Source: Maritalea mobilis (GTDB lineage Bacteria; Pseudomonadota; Alphaproteobacteria; Rhizobiales; Devosiaceae). From it: a stretch of DNA of 64,000 nucleotides. Below are positions 34,935 through 43,442 of this stretch, in pieces (position 1 is the first letter of the stretch; each line of letters begins with the position of its first letter). Position numbers and translations under genes: made by a program. The notes under the pieces were generated by a model that was given only the letters and a program-made list of their open reading frames with translations, was not told the origin of the DNA and searched no databases. Where the stretch lies: the NCBI RefSeq assembly GCF_004363175.1, contig NZ_SNYR01000001.1:1528001-1592000 (forward strand). Reading direction: 5' to 3'.

Positions 34935-34973
34935 GCACAAAACACGCACAAAAATGCCAAGAAACGCACAAAA
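34935..34973. promoter_or_regulatory. Three GCACAAAA direct repeats before lrp
   Basis: GCACAAAA occurs at 34935, 34946 and 34966, with spacings of 11 and 20 bp (one and about two helical turns); the last copy touches the lrp ATG. Phased repeats of this kind suit Lrp/AsnC octamer binding and would allow autoregulation and control of hppD. Confidence 0.45.
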
Positions 34974-35434
34974 TGAGCGAACTCGATAATTACGATAAAA
35001 GAATCCTCAGCCTTTTGCAGCAAGATGCGCGGCTCACCAACAATGAGTTGTCAGAACGCGTAAATCTCAGCGCATCCCAATGTTCACGTCGTCGCGCCCG
35101 GCTGGAAGAGGAAGGCATCATCTCCGGCTATCATGCCCATCTGGACCGGGATAATCTCAAACTGGGCATCGTCACCATCATCAATGTGACGCTGGCCACC
35201 CACAACCGCGACAACGCCAAACGCTTCGCCGCCCTGATTTCAGATTTGCCGGAAGTATTGGAAGCCCACGCCTTGACAGGCGAAATGGACTATTTCATCA
35301 AAGTCGTCGCCCCAGACCTGAACGGTCTCCGCCAATTCGTCAACGACGTCCTCCTGCCGCACGAATCCGTGCAACATGTCAAAACATCAATTGTTTTGGA
35401 AACCTTAAAAGAAACCAGTGCACTGCCCATTTAA
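34973..35434 (+). CDS. Lrp/AsnC family transcriptional regulator
   Basis: The protein has 153 residues from the ATG at 34973; the frame upstream adds unconserved residues over the hppD promoter. An N-terminal helix-turn-helix (about 4-60, LDNYDKRILSLLQQDARLTNNELSERVNLSASQCSRRRARLEEEGIISGYHA) is followed by a RAM ligand-binding domain (about 70-145, EAHALTGEMDYFIKVVAPDL). Position 129 bp from hppD and divergent orientation indicate control of tyrosine breakdown. A degenerate copy of its last 25 or so codons is found at about 37590. Confidence 0.94.
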   Translation: MSELDNYDKRILSLLQQDARLTNNELSERVNLSASQCSRRRARLEEEGIISGYHAHLDRDNLKLGIVTIINVTLATHNRDNAKRFAALISDLPEVLEAHALTGEMDYFIKVVAPDLNGLRQFVNDVLLPHESVQHVKTSIVLETLKETSALPI

Positions 35435-35502
35435 ATGACCGTAAAGCCCCCTGCCCTTTGAAATCGGGGCAGAGGGTTAAGATCATAGGGCGATGGCAAC
35501 AT

Positions 35503-37463
35503 TTAGGCCGCTGCCGACCGCACTGTCTTGTGCGTCGAGCCTGACTTATTCAGTCGGAACACATCGACAATGCGGTCCAACTCCTGTGCCTGAGTTTCGG
35601 TTTGGTCGATTGCCGCATTTGTTTCTTCCACAAGGGCAGCATTATGCTGAGTCATTTCGTCCATTTGCCGCACGGCAGCGCTCACCTCGTCAATTGCGGC
35701 CGCCTGCTCTTTGCTTTCTTTCGCAATTTGCAGGACTATATCATTGTTGGAGCGGGCAAAACCAAGCATTTCCTCAAGTTTTTGCGCAGCATCGGCCACC
35801 AATTTTGAGCCATTTGAAACTTCATCTGCGGATTGGCTGATCAACTCTTTTACATCAGCAGACGCTTCGGCGGCTGATTGCGCCAAACGCCGCACTTCAA
35901 TGGCGACCACCGCAAAACCCTTGCCGGCTTCCCCCGCCCGCGCCGCTTCAACCGAAGCATTCAGCGCCAACAGATTGGTCTGGAATGCGATATCGTCAAT
36001 CAACCCAATAATGTTTGATATTTTTGAAGAGGATTGGGTGATGCGTTCCATGGCCGAATTGGCCTTGTCCATCACCTCGCCACTTTCTTCTGCAGTGCGC
36101 GCCACCTCTTTTGAATTGCCGGTGGCCTGTTCAGCACGGCTGGCATTATCCATCACGGTGGCCGCAAGCTGTTCAATTGCGGCGCTGGTTTCTTCAATCG
36201 TTGCGGCCTGGCGCGTTGTCCGGTCACTTAGATCATTGGCACCCGCCAGAATCTCGCCTGTGGCAATGCGCTTGAGGTCACCTGCAATTGCCCAATCACT
36301 TCGGTCAATCGGTCAGCCACATGGTTGGTGTCATGCTTCAATTTCGCAAACGCACCGCTGTAATTGCCTTCCACACGCAAGGTGAGATCAGTATGGGCAA
36401 GGGCCGCCAGCACAGTCCCGGTTTCCCGCAACCCGCGCTCAACATTGCTCACCAAATTATTGACACCCCGCGCCAAATTGTTCAATTCGTCATCGGCAAA
36501 TTTCGCCTCAACCCGTTGGGTAAAGTCACCCTCTGCCGCGCCGTCAACGACATCACCAAAAGCGGCCTGCAACTCGCACATCATTTCCGCCCGCTTCTCC
36601 CGGTCGCGCGCTTCCATGGCCTCTTTTTCTTCATTCATGGCTCGCATCGCAAAGCCATTATCGCGGAACACGCCGATTGACTTGTTAAGTGCTGCCAATT
36701 CATACCAGCGGGATGTGCCCAATTTAGGCGCATCCAAATTGCCTTCTGCAATTTGAGTGGCCACATCGGCAACCTTGCCCAATTTGCGCAGTTGCACAAC
36801 AAACATGGCCACAATGCCCAGGCTGGCCAAGGCCAAACCAATATGGCTAAGCAAATCAATATTGGTGCGCAACGCTTGCTGCGCCAGCACATCATCCCGT
36901 GCCGCCACCACAATGTCGCGCTCGGCTGCTGTGAGGGTCTTGATTTCATCCACCATCCGATCAATGGCCTCGCCCATGGCAGCAGCCACACCGTCAAACT
37001 CAGGCATCAATTTATTGCCCACCTCCGGGCCCCCATCAATATAACCTTGGGCCATTGTTTGACCCACGCGATAAAATGGTCCGAATGCCTGCTCAACATT
37101 ATCAAGGGAGGTTAGAACACTATCCGCCTTAAACTTTTGCGCCAATGCGCGCGCAATCGCTAATTTTTGCTCAAATTCCTGCGCATATTTTGCAGCTTCA
37201 TCAAAGCCGTCATTTAACCCATCCAGCCCCCGCGTGGCTGAAATATCGGTCAGCCATTGCTGCACCTGAATCACATCAATCTTGATATCCTGCACCGTGA
37301 CAGCAATTTCCTCTGCCGTGACCAATGTATCAATGCCCTCATCAAGCGACCGCTCGATCTGTTGATCAACATTTGAGGCAAGTTGGGCAATAAACAGGGT
37401 CACCGCAACAACCCCGACCACCAAGGCACCAGCAATCCCCGTAACTAGATTGGTTAGTTTCAT
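35503..37463 (-). pseudogene. Methyl-accepting chemotaxis protein split by one frameshift
   Basis: Two frames join into one receptor. The N-terminal part (37463-36228) has TM1 (about 4-28), a helical periplasmic domain, TM2 (about 208-232), a HAMP domain and the start of the signalling helices. The C-terminal part (36156-35503 and its upstream extension) has the hairpin [36 protein letters not shown]. Reading on the minus strand, the frames switch near 36278-36285: continuing in the other frame gives [20 protein letters not shown], the usual MCP sequence, and adding one G to the GGT there (CAG GGT GAC) restores the frame. A true one-base deletion and a sequencing error cannot be told apart here. 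The start at 37463 has GGAG upstream. Confidence 0.85.
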
Positions 37464-37589
37464 CAAATTTCTCCAACAATGCACGCAGGCAAACCACCCC
37501 GCATTCTAGGAATCATAGGCATGAAGGGGTAAAAAAGCATTAACTGCAAATGGAAAGCACCAAGCAAATGCGAGCAGGCGTGCGGCCAG

Positions 37590-37674
37590 CTTGGCAAAAA
37601 CGTGCGGCAACTGCACGACGCCGTTCAACCGGTGAAAACATCAATCATTTTGGCAACCCTAAAAGACACTAGGG
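37590..37674 (+). pseudogene. Remnant of an lrp-like gene (C-terminal codons only)
   Basis: In one frame the segment reads LHDAVQPVKTSIILATLKDT, closely parallel to PHESVQHVKTSIVLETLKET at the C terminus of the intact Lrp encoded at 34973-35434; the DNA is also similar. No helix-turn-helix part precedes it (a stop codon lies at 37530). The remaining 320 bp between the chemotaxis gene and the DUF4189 gene contains nothing else recognisable. Confidence 0.7.
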
Positions 37675-37806
37675 TGATGGCGGCTTTGCGAAAGGCACGA
37701 AGGGTCAAATATGGTACAGCACCTCGCCTTGCCATTTCCGAACCCCTTGATATAAAAGACGTTTATCGAATGGAGGATGGTGATGGGACATATATAGGGG
37801 TTAAAC

Positions 37807-38160
37807 TTGGTCGTGGCACTAACGATGCTAACGTCCTTACCCACCACTGCGATGGCGGCATGTGCAAATGGGCGCTGCTGGGGCGCAGTGGGCGCTGGGC
37901 CTGGCGGCGCCTGGGGCACCGCATATGACTTCCCCTCTCAAGAAGCAGCAGCGCGCGCGGTACAGAATAGTTGCGAGGGTGATTGCACCATCATCAAGAC
38001 ATTTTACAATAGCTGTGGTGCCATCGCGCAAGGCGACACCGGTGGATGGGGCTGGGCCTGGCATACATCCAAACAGGAAGCCCAAAGCCGCGCCATTGCC
38101 TATTGCGTCCCCAATGACCGCAATTGCCGCATTGCAAGCTGGGCCTGCACATCCCGATAA
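37807..38160 (+). CDS. Secreted DUF4189 protein
   Basis: The protein has 117 residues. The start is probably the TTG at 37807, which has AGGGG 6-7 nt upstream and is the first start after an in-frame stop at 37780. Residues 1-17 act as a short signal peptide (ending AMA). The mature part has the DUF4189 pattern: GAWGTAYDFPSQEAAARAVQNSCEGDCTIIKTFYNSCGAIAQGD, then GWGWAWHTSKQEAQSRAIAYC and NCRIASWAC. Six or so cysteines probably form disulphides. The function is unknown. The signal peptide lacks a basic N terminus, so a frameshift at the very start is possible. Confidence 0.72.
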   Translation: MVVALTMLTSLPTTAMAACANGRCWGAVGAGPGGAWGTAYDFPSQEAAARAVQNSCEGDCTIIKTFYNSCGAIAQGDTGGWGWAWHTSKQEAQSRAIAYCVPNDRNCRIASWACTSR

Positions 38161-38185
38161 ATAAGTGGCGACCTGCCGTTTGATC

Positions 38186-38289
38186 GTCATTCCCGCGCAG
38201 GCGGGAATCCAGTCAGGGTTTTCCAAACCCCGAGACCTCTCAGCTCTATTGAAATTCACATCTGGATCCCGGACGAAATCCGGGATGAC
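38186..38289. repeat. Paired palindromic intergenic repeat (REP/MITE-like)
   Basis: Two hairpins face each other: GTCATTCCCGC-GCAG-GCGGGAATCCAG at 38186-38212 and CTGGATCCCGGA-CGAA-ATCCGGGATGAC at 38262-38289. Their outer ends are mutually complementary (GTCAT...CCAG / CTGG...ATGAC). This is the usual form of a dispersed palindromic repeat seen across alphaproteobacterial genomes. It lies after the DUF4189 gene and before the maiA stop. Confidence 0.75.
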
Positions 38290-38330
38290 CGCTGCGTCGT
38301 GCGGAAGGCCCATTGGTCAAAATGGGCACG

Positions 38331-38975
38331 CTACCCCTTGGGCGCAAATTGATCCGGATGCGCGGCTTGAAACGCCGGGTGCCGGTTGCAATTTTCTTCA
38401 ACCGCCAAAATGCGTGGCATGGCGGTTAAATCCACCTCCCAGCGGCGCGCATTGTATAGCTGCGGCATAAGGCAAATATCGGCCATGGTCGGCACATCGC
38501 CAAACGAAAAGTCGCTGGGTGCATTTTGTTCGAGCATGCGCTCATAAGATGCCAGCCCTGCCCCAATAAATTTATGGAACCATGCCACAGGCATTTCATC
38601 AGGCTTGGCGGCAATTGATTTGGCAAAGGCCGCAACGCTCAAATTGCACACGGGATGAATATCCATCGCGATGGCATGCGAAAGCGCGCGCACCCGTTGC
38701 CGATCCAACGGCGTGGCGGGCAGCAATCCCACTGCGGGATGCATTTCATGCAAATATTCGATGATGGCCACAGACTGGGTCATCATATGTCCGTCAATCT
38801 CAAGGGCAGGCACAAAGCCTTGCGGGTTCCGCGCCAAATGCGCTTCACCCTTATGCTCGCCCTCGAGCAAATTGATCGACACGCTGTCAAAATCCAGCCC
38901 GCACAGCCCCAAGGCAATGCGCACCCGATAGGCAGCGGAAGAGCGCCAATAATCATAAAGCGTAATGTCAGACAT
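38331..38975 (-). CDS. maiA: Maleylacetoacetate isomerase (zeta-class glutathione transferase fold)
   Basis: A 214-residue protein of the zeta glutathione transferase family that isomerises maleylacetoacetate to fumarylacetoacetate. The N-terminal thioredoxin-like half has LYDYWRSSAAYRVRIALGLCGLDF and FVPALEIDGHMMTQSVAIIEYL; the helical half has MADICLMPQLYNARRW. The active-site stretch is SSAAYR where many family members have SSCS/SSCA, so the Cys is absent, as in some other alphaproteobacterial copies. It is the third gene of the hmgA-fahA-maiA operon, 16 bp after fahA. Confidence 0.92.
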   Translation of the reverse strand: MSDITLYDYWRSSAAYRVRIALGLCGLDFDSVSINLLEGEHKGEAHLARNPQGFVPALEIDGHMMTQSVAIIEYLHEMHPAVGLLPATPLDRQRVRALSHAIAMDIHPVCNLSVAAFAKSIAAKPDEMPVAWFHKFIGAGLASYERMLEQNAPSDFSFGDVPTMADICLMPQLYNARRWEVDLTAMPRILAVEENCNRHPAFQAAHPDQFAPKG

Positions 38976-38991
38976 ATTGGCGCTCCCTTAC

Positions 38992-40005
38992 TTAGCCGAA
39001 CTTGACGATTTTCTGATCAATCGCACCGAAGATAGATGAACCATCATCATTCTTCATTTCAATGCGCACCTGATCGCCAAATTTCATAAAGGAGGTGCTC
39101 GGCTTGCCCTCATCAATAGTTTCAATCATGCGGATTTCCGCAATGCAGCTATAGCCCAAACCACCGTCTTTCACGGGCTTGCCCGGGGTGCCATCACTAT
39201 CTTTGTTCGACACAGTGCCAGAACCGATAATTGCCCCAGCCGCCACATGGCGGGTTTTGGCCGCATGCGACACCAATTTCGGGAAATTGAACGTCATATC
39301 AACGCCCGCATTGGCTTTGCCGAAAGCATCACCATTATAATGCACCAGCATGTCTCGATGCACTTTGCCATCATTCCAGTTTTCGCCCAACTCATCTGGG
39401 GTGATCGCGACGGGGGCAAAGGCAGTTGCGCCTTTAGATTGGAAAAAGCCGAAGCCTTTCGCCAACTCGCCGGGGATCAAGGCGCGATAGCTCACATCAT
39501 TGAGCAGCACCAGCAATTTGATTTTGTCGGCCGCCGCTTCGGGAGAAAGTCCCATTTCCAGATCGTCGCAAATCACGCCAATTTCGGCTTCCATGTCGAT
39601 GCCCCAATCTTCAGAGCCGACTTCAACATCATCATGGGCACCCAACATGGCATCAGCCGCGCCCATATACATGAGTGGGTCTTCCCAAAAGCTCGCGGGC
39701 AATTCAGCGCCACGGGCTTTGCGCACCAATTCCACATGGTTCACATAGGCTGAGCCATCGGCCCATTGGCTTGGATTTGGCAATGGCGCCATCGCTTGAT
39801 GCGGATCAAAATCTTTGCCTGCCACATCGCCATCATTCAATTGATCAGAAAGGGCTTGCAGCTGCGGCGCGTGCACGTCCCAATGGTCCAGCGCTTCGCG
39901 CATGGTGCCAACAATTGAGCTTGCGGAGATATATTTTTTCAGGTCGCGGCTCACCACAACCAATTCGCCATAACGCGTTTCGTTTTTTAATGTTGCAAGC
40001 TTCAT
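38992..40005 (-). CDS. Fumarylacetoacetate hydrolase family protein
   Basis: The protein has 337 residues from the ATG at 40005, which overlaps the hmgA stop in TAATG. It cleaves fumarylacetoacetate to fumarate and acetoacetate in the last step of tyrosine breakdown. Motifs are DMEAEIGVICDDL (metal-binding Glu residues), LVLLNDVSYRALIP, FQSKGATAFAPVAITPDELG and GAIIGSGTVSNKD. The two-domain FAH fold fits the length. Operon position between hmgA and maiA supports the specific role, though the family includes other hydrolases. Confidence 0.93.
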   Translation of the reverse strand: MKLATLKNETRYGELVVVSRDLKKYISASSIVGTMREALDHWDVHAPQLQALSDQLNDGDVAGKDFDPHQAMAPLPNPSQWADGSAYVNHVELVRKARGAELPASFWEDPLMYMGAADAMLGAHDDVEVGSEDWGIDMEAEIGVICDDLEMGLSPEAAADKIKLLVLLNDVSYRALIPGELAKGFGFFQSKGATAFAPVAITPDELGENWNDGKVHRDMLVHYNGDAFGKANAGVDMTFNFPKLVSHAAKTRHVAAGAIIGSGTVSNKDSDGTPGKPVKDGGLGYSCIAEIRMIETIDEGKPSTSFMKFGDQVRIEMKNDDGSSIFGAIDQKIVKFG

Positions 40006-41345
40006 TATTCGTCCCAATCTCCTTCTGGTGTGCCGTTAAAGTGCTTTTTCAAGCCTTTCCAGCAATCAATATAATTGTCCTGAATGGTCTCAAGATTCGC
40101 GCCATATTCTGTGAGTAGCTGCGGGAACCTTGTTTCAAACATAAAGGCCATCGTATTTTCAAGTTTCATGGGCTTAAGCTCTGAATGTGTCGCTTTTTCG
40201 AAGCCCATTGCATCTGGCCCATGGGGCAGCATCATATTGTGCAGGCTCATCCCGCCTGGCACAAAGCCTTCTTCCTTGGCATCATATTGACCATGGATCA
40301 GCCCCATAAATTCAGACATAATATTCCGATGATACCAAGGCGGCCGGAACGTATGTTCCGCCACCATCCAGCGCGGCGGGAAAATCACAAAATCGATATT
40401 CGCCGTGCCTTCTTCGCCTGAAGGCGCCGTCAACACGGTGAAGATTGACGGATCAGGATGATCAAACAAAATCGCGCCAACTGGCGAATAAGTTGAAAGA
40501 TCATATTTATACGGCGTGTAATTGCCGTGCCAGGCCACCACATCTAGCGGCGAATGGCCAATCTCCGTGCGGTAAAATTTGCCACACCATTTCACATACA
40601 CAGCACAATCTGTTTCTTTTTCTTCAAAGGCGGCAACTGGGGTTTTAAAATCCCGCGGGTTGGCCAAGCAGTTTGCGCCAATCGGCCCCCGGTCTGGTAG
40701 CGTGAATTTCGCGCCATAATTTTCGCACATATAGCCGCGGCTGGCACCATCAACGCCAACTTTGAAAATCATGCCCCGTGGCAACACGCAAATTTCACCC
40801 GGCGCCACGTCCATTTTGCCCATTTCAGTGAAGATGTGCAGCGTGCCCACTTCCGGCACCACCAGCAATTCAGCGTCCGCATTGAAAAAGTGATCATCTT
40901 CCATGCTTTTGTTCGCCACATAAACATGGCTGGCCATGCCCACTTGGGTGAACACATCGCCCGCCGTGGTGATGGTGCGCACGCCTTCAATAAAAGTGGT
41001 TGGCTCGGTTGGCATGGGCACAGGGTCCCAGCGTGTTTGGCCAATCGGCATTTCGCAATCAGGATTGTGCGGTGCTGATTTCCAATAATCCAATTTCACC
41101 GGCTTAAACCGTGTGGTGTGCCGCACACTTGGGCGAATCCGATAGAGCCAAGAGCGCTCATTGGTGCCACGCGGCGCAGTGAACGGAGAACCAGACAATT
41201 GCTCCGCATAAAGGCCGTATGCGCACTTTTGCGGGCTATTTTGCCCCTGTGGCAGAGCGCCGGGCAATGACTCGGTTTCAAAGTCGTTGCCGAAACCAGG
41301 CATATAGCTTAGTTGATTAGACACACTGTTAACCTTATCATTCAT
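40005..41345 (-). CDS. hmgA: Homogentisate 1,2-dioxygenase
   Basis: A 446-residue Fe(II) ring-cleaving enzyme that opens homogentisate to maleylacetoacetate. Visible blocks are [77 protein letters not shown] and the C-terminal metal region [29 protein letters not shown], with the His and Glu ligands. It is the first gene of the operon with fahA and maiA and is divergent from a MarR regulator. The substrate comes from HppD. Confidence 0.97.
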   Translation of the reverse strand: MNDKVNSVSNQLSYMPGFGNDFETESLPGALPQGQNSPQKCAYGLYAEQLSGSPFTAPRGTNERSWLYRIRPSVRHTTRFKPVKLDYWKSAPHNPDCEMPIGQTRWDPVPMPTEPTTFIEGVRTITTAGDVFTQVGMASHVYVANKSMEDDHFFNADAELLVVPEVGTLHIFTEMGKMDVAPGEICVLPRGMIFKVGVDGASRGYMCENYGAKFTLPDRGPIGANCLANPRDFKTPVAAFEEKETDCAVYVKWCGKFYRTEIGHSPLDVVAWHGNYTPYKYDLSTYSPVGAILFDHPDPSIFTVLTAPSGEEGTANIDFVIFPPRWMVAEHTFRPPWYHRNIMSEFMGLIHGQYDAKEEGFVPGGMSLHNMMLPHGPDAMGFEKATHSELKPMKLENTMAFMFETRFPQLLTEYGANLETIQDNYIDCWKGLKKHFNGTPEGDWDE

Positions 41346-41376
41346 GATTGACGGTCTCCATTTAAACTAAAAATTT

Positions 41377-41405
41377 GTTGCATATGTAACGATGGACTAT
41401 GTAAC
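41377..41405. promoter_or_regulatory. Candidate MarR operators in the hmgA/marR intergenic region
   Basis: GTTGCATATGTAAC (41377-41390) is an inverted repeat with two mismatched positions. Its right half ATGTAAC recurs at 41399-41405, 15 bp on. The sites lie between the hmgA and marR starts. Binding by the adjacent MarR is inference from position. Confidence 0.5.
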
Positions 41406-41427
41406 TAACAATAAGGGGAGGAACAAA

Positions 41428-41886
41428 ATGGACCAGAACAACATCAGTGAGGCGGTTTTACCGCTGGAAAAATTCATCGCCTATCGTCTCAACCAAGCGG
41501 CTGAAAAAGTATCGCAGCGATTCGCTCTAGAATATAAAAAGCGCTACGGCATGACCCGTCCTGAATGGCGGACTTTGGCGACTATCGGGCAATTTGGCAA
41601 CATCACCGCCAAAGAGATTTGCCAACATTCATCCATGCACAAAACCAAAGTTTCACGCGCCATTTTCACGTTGGAACAGCGCCGTTGGCTCAAACGCACT
41701 GTTGATCAAAACGACCGTCGCGTTGAACATTTGGAGCTCACCACGCAAGGCCAAAAAGCCTATATGGAACTATCGGACGTGGCCCGCACCTTCCAAGATC
41801 AAATTTACGGTGCACTTGGTGCCGCCAACACAAGCGCACTCGAAACCAGCTTGGAAGCAATCGAAACACTTATTGATCCACAATAA
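41428..41886 (+). CDS. MarR family regulator of homogentisate catabolism
   Basis: The protein has 152 residues from the ATG at 41428, which has GGGGAGGA upstream; the ATG 36 bp earlier has none. MarR winged-helix features are RLNQAAEKVSQRFALEYKKRYGMTRPEWRTLATIGQFGNITAKEICQHSSMHKTKVSRAIFTLEQRRWLKRTVDQNDRRVEHLELTTQG. It is divergent from hmgA. In other proteobacteria MarR or IclR proteins repress hmgA until homogentisate accumulates; that role here is inferred from position. Confidence 0.93.
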   Translation: MDQNNISEAVLPLEKFIAYRLNQAAEKVSQRFALEYKKRYGMTRPEWRTLATIGQFGNITAKEICQHSSMHKTKVSRAIFTLEQRRWLKRTVDQNDRRVEHLELTTQGQKAYMELSDVARTFQDQIYGALGAANTSALETSLEAIETLIDPQ

Positions 41887-42065
41887 ATTAGTATAACGCA
41901 AAGCCCTGTCGGCGTGAACCGTCCGCCGGCAGGCATATATGTTTGTTTCCTTATTTTAAACAATTGCCATAATAATTCTGTCACGCGACCGGACATAATA
42001 GCGCCGGGTTCATCTCACATTAAGATGCACGCGATAAGCCGGAAAAAACAAACAAAGAGGTCCCT

Positions 42066-43442
42066 ATGTCACGCGCAGCAAATAAATTTGGTTCGCCCTT
42101 TAAAGCCTATGATGTGCGCGGCATGATCCCGACCCAAATCAACACGCCATTTGCCTATCGTTTCGGGCAGGCCGTTGCCGCCCACCTTGCGCCAAAGCAA
42201 GTAGTTGTTGGCCATGATATGCGCATGGATAGCGGCCCACTTGCCGCAGCATTGCAGCAAGGCTTGCAAGATAGCGGCGTCAATGTACACCCGGTTGGCC
42301 GCTGCGGCACAGAAGAAGTTTATTTCCACACCGCCCAAATGGATGCAGATGTGGGCCTAATGGTCACCGCCAGCCACAATCCAGATAGCTATAATGGCAT
42401 CAAAATCGTGCTCAAAGGCGCCACCGCCGCTACGCAGGAAAACACGCTCGGCCCGCTGGAAAAACTGGTGATGGGCGACAGTGAATTTGAAGCGGTGACC
42501 ACCTATGAAGCCCGCGGCAAAGCGGAACCAACTCTGGACCGCAATCTATATATTGAACGCTTGCTAAAACAGATTGATGGCATTGACCTTAAGCCGCTCA
42601 AGATTGTTGCCCATGGCGGCAATGGCTGCGCGGGACCGATCATTGATCTGCTTGAACCACATCTGCCTTTCGAATTTATCAAGGTCGATAATGAGCCAGA
42701 TGGTCGCCTGCCCAATGGCATCCCAAACCCGCTTCTGCCCGAAAAGCGCCAACGCGCTGCCGACGCGGTTAAAGCCCAAGGCGCAGATCTCGGCATCGCG
42801 TGGGACGGCGATTTCGACCGCTGCTTCTTCTATGATCACGAAGGCACCTTCGTGGAAGGCTATTATCTCGTCGGCCTAATCGGACAAACCCTTGTGCGCC
42901 AAAATGGCGGCGGCAAAGTTGTTTACGATCCGCGCCTCACTTGGAACACCATTGACCAAATTGAAGCTGCTGGCGGCACCCCCATTGCCTGCCGCACTGG
43001 TCACACTTTCTTCAAAAAAGTCATGCGCGACAATGATGCCATTTACGGTGGCGAAATGAGCGCGCACCACTATTTCAAAGACTTCGCTTATTGTGACACA
43101 GGCATGTTGCCGTGGCTCACCATCGTGGCCGAAATCTGCCAGTCCGGCACCAGCCTGAAAGATATGGTCGCGGCCCGCATTGAAAAGTTCCCCTGCTCCG
43201 GCGAAATCAATTTCACCGTTGAGGATGCACCCACAACTATCAAAAAGATCGAAGACGAATTGGCCAGCAAAGCCAATCAGGTAGAAGATATTGATGGGTT
43301 GGGTTTGGTGTTTGACGAATGGCGTTGCAACATCCGCGCCTCAAACACAGAGCCGTTGCTGCGCCTCAATCTCGAAACACGGGGCAACACAGCGCTTCTG
43401 AAAGAAAAAACGAATCTGCTATCCAGTCTCATTCGCGGCTAA
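42066..43442 (+). CDS. Phosphomannomutase/phosphoglucomutase
   Basis: A 458-residue alpha-D-phosphohexomutase (AlgC/ManB type). Four domains are present with the phosphoserine loop VTASHNPDSYNGIK (about residues 97-110), the metal loop WDGDFDRCFFYD, the sugar loop GGEMSAHHYF and the phosphate loop RASNTEPLLRLN. It converts mannose 6-phosphate or glucose 6-phosphate to the 1-phosphates for polysaccharide synthesis. AGAGG precedes the ATG. The last 24 bp overlap the convergent SDR gene. Specificity for mannose against glucose is not resolved. Confidence 0.94.
   Translation: MSRAANKFGSPFKAYDVRGMIPTQINTPFAYRFGQAVAAHLAPKQVVVGHDMRMDSGPLAAALQQGLQDSGVNVHPVGRCGTEEVYFHTAQMDADVGLMVTASHNPDSYNGIKIVLKGATAATQENTLGPLEKLVMGDSEFEAVTTYEARGKAEPTLDRNLYIERLLKQIDGIDLKPLKIVAHGGNGCAGPIIDLLEPHLPFEFIKVDNEPDGRLPNGIPNPLLPEKRQRAADAVKAQGADLGIAWDGDFDRCFFYDHEGTFVEGYYLVGLIGQTLVRQNGGGKVVYDPRLTWNTIDQIEAAGGTPIACRTGHTFFKKVMRDNDAIYGGEMSAHHYFKDFAYCDTGMLPWLTIVAEICQSGTSLKDMVAARIEKFPCSGEINFTVEDAPTTIKKIEDELASKANQVEDIDGLGLVFDEWRCNIRASNTEPLLRLNLETRGNTALLKEKTNLLSSLIRG

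Noticed and set aside
35444..35477. Imperfect GC-rich hairpin between lrp and the chemotaxis gene
   Set aside because: Several mismatches and no T tract on either strand.
35711..36385. 224-codon plus-strand frame
   Set aside because: It is antisense to the chemotaxis receptor and contains a Ser/Ala-rich composition expected of a shadow frame.
37602..37928. 108-codon plus-strand open frame
   Set aside because: Its first 25 codons are the lrp remnant and its remainder overlaps the DUF4189 gene in another phase; no protein-like pattern after the remnant.
41902..41934. Imperfect inverted repeat after marR
   Set aside because: The arms have mismatches and no T tract follows, so I did not call it a terminator.
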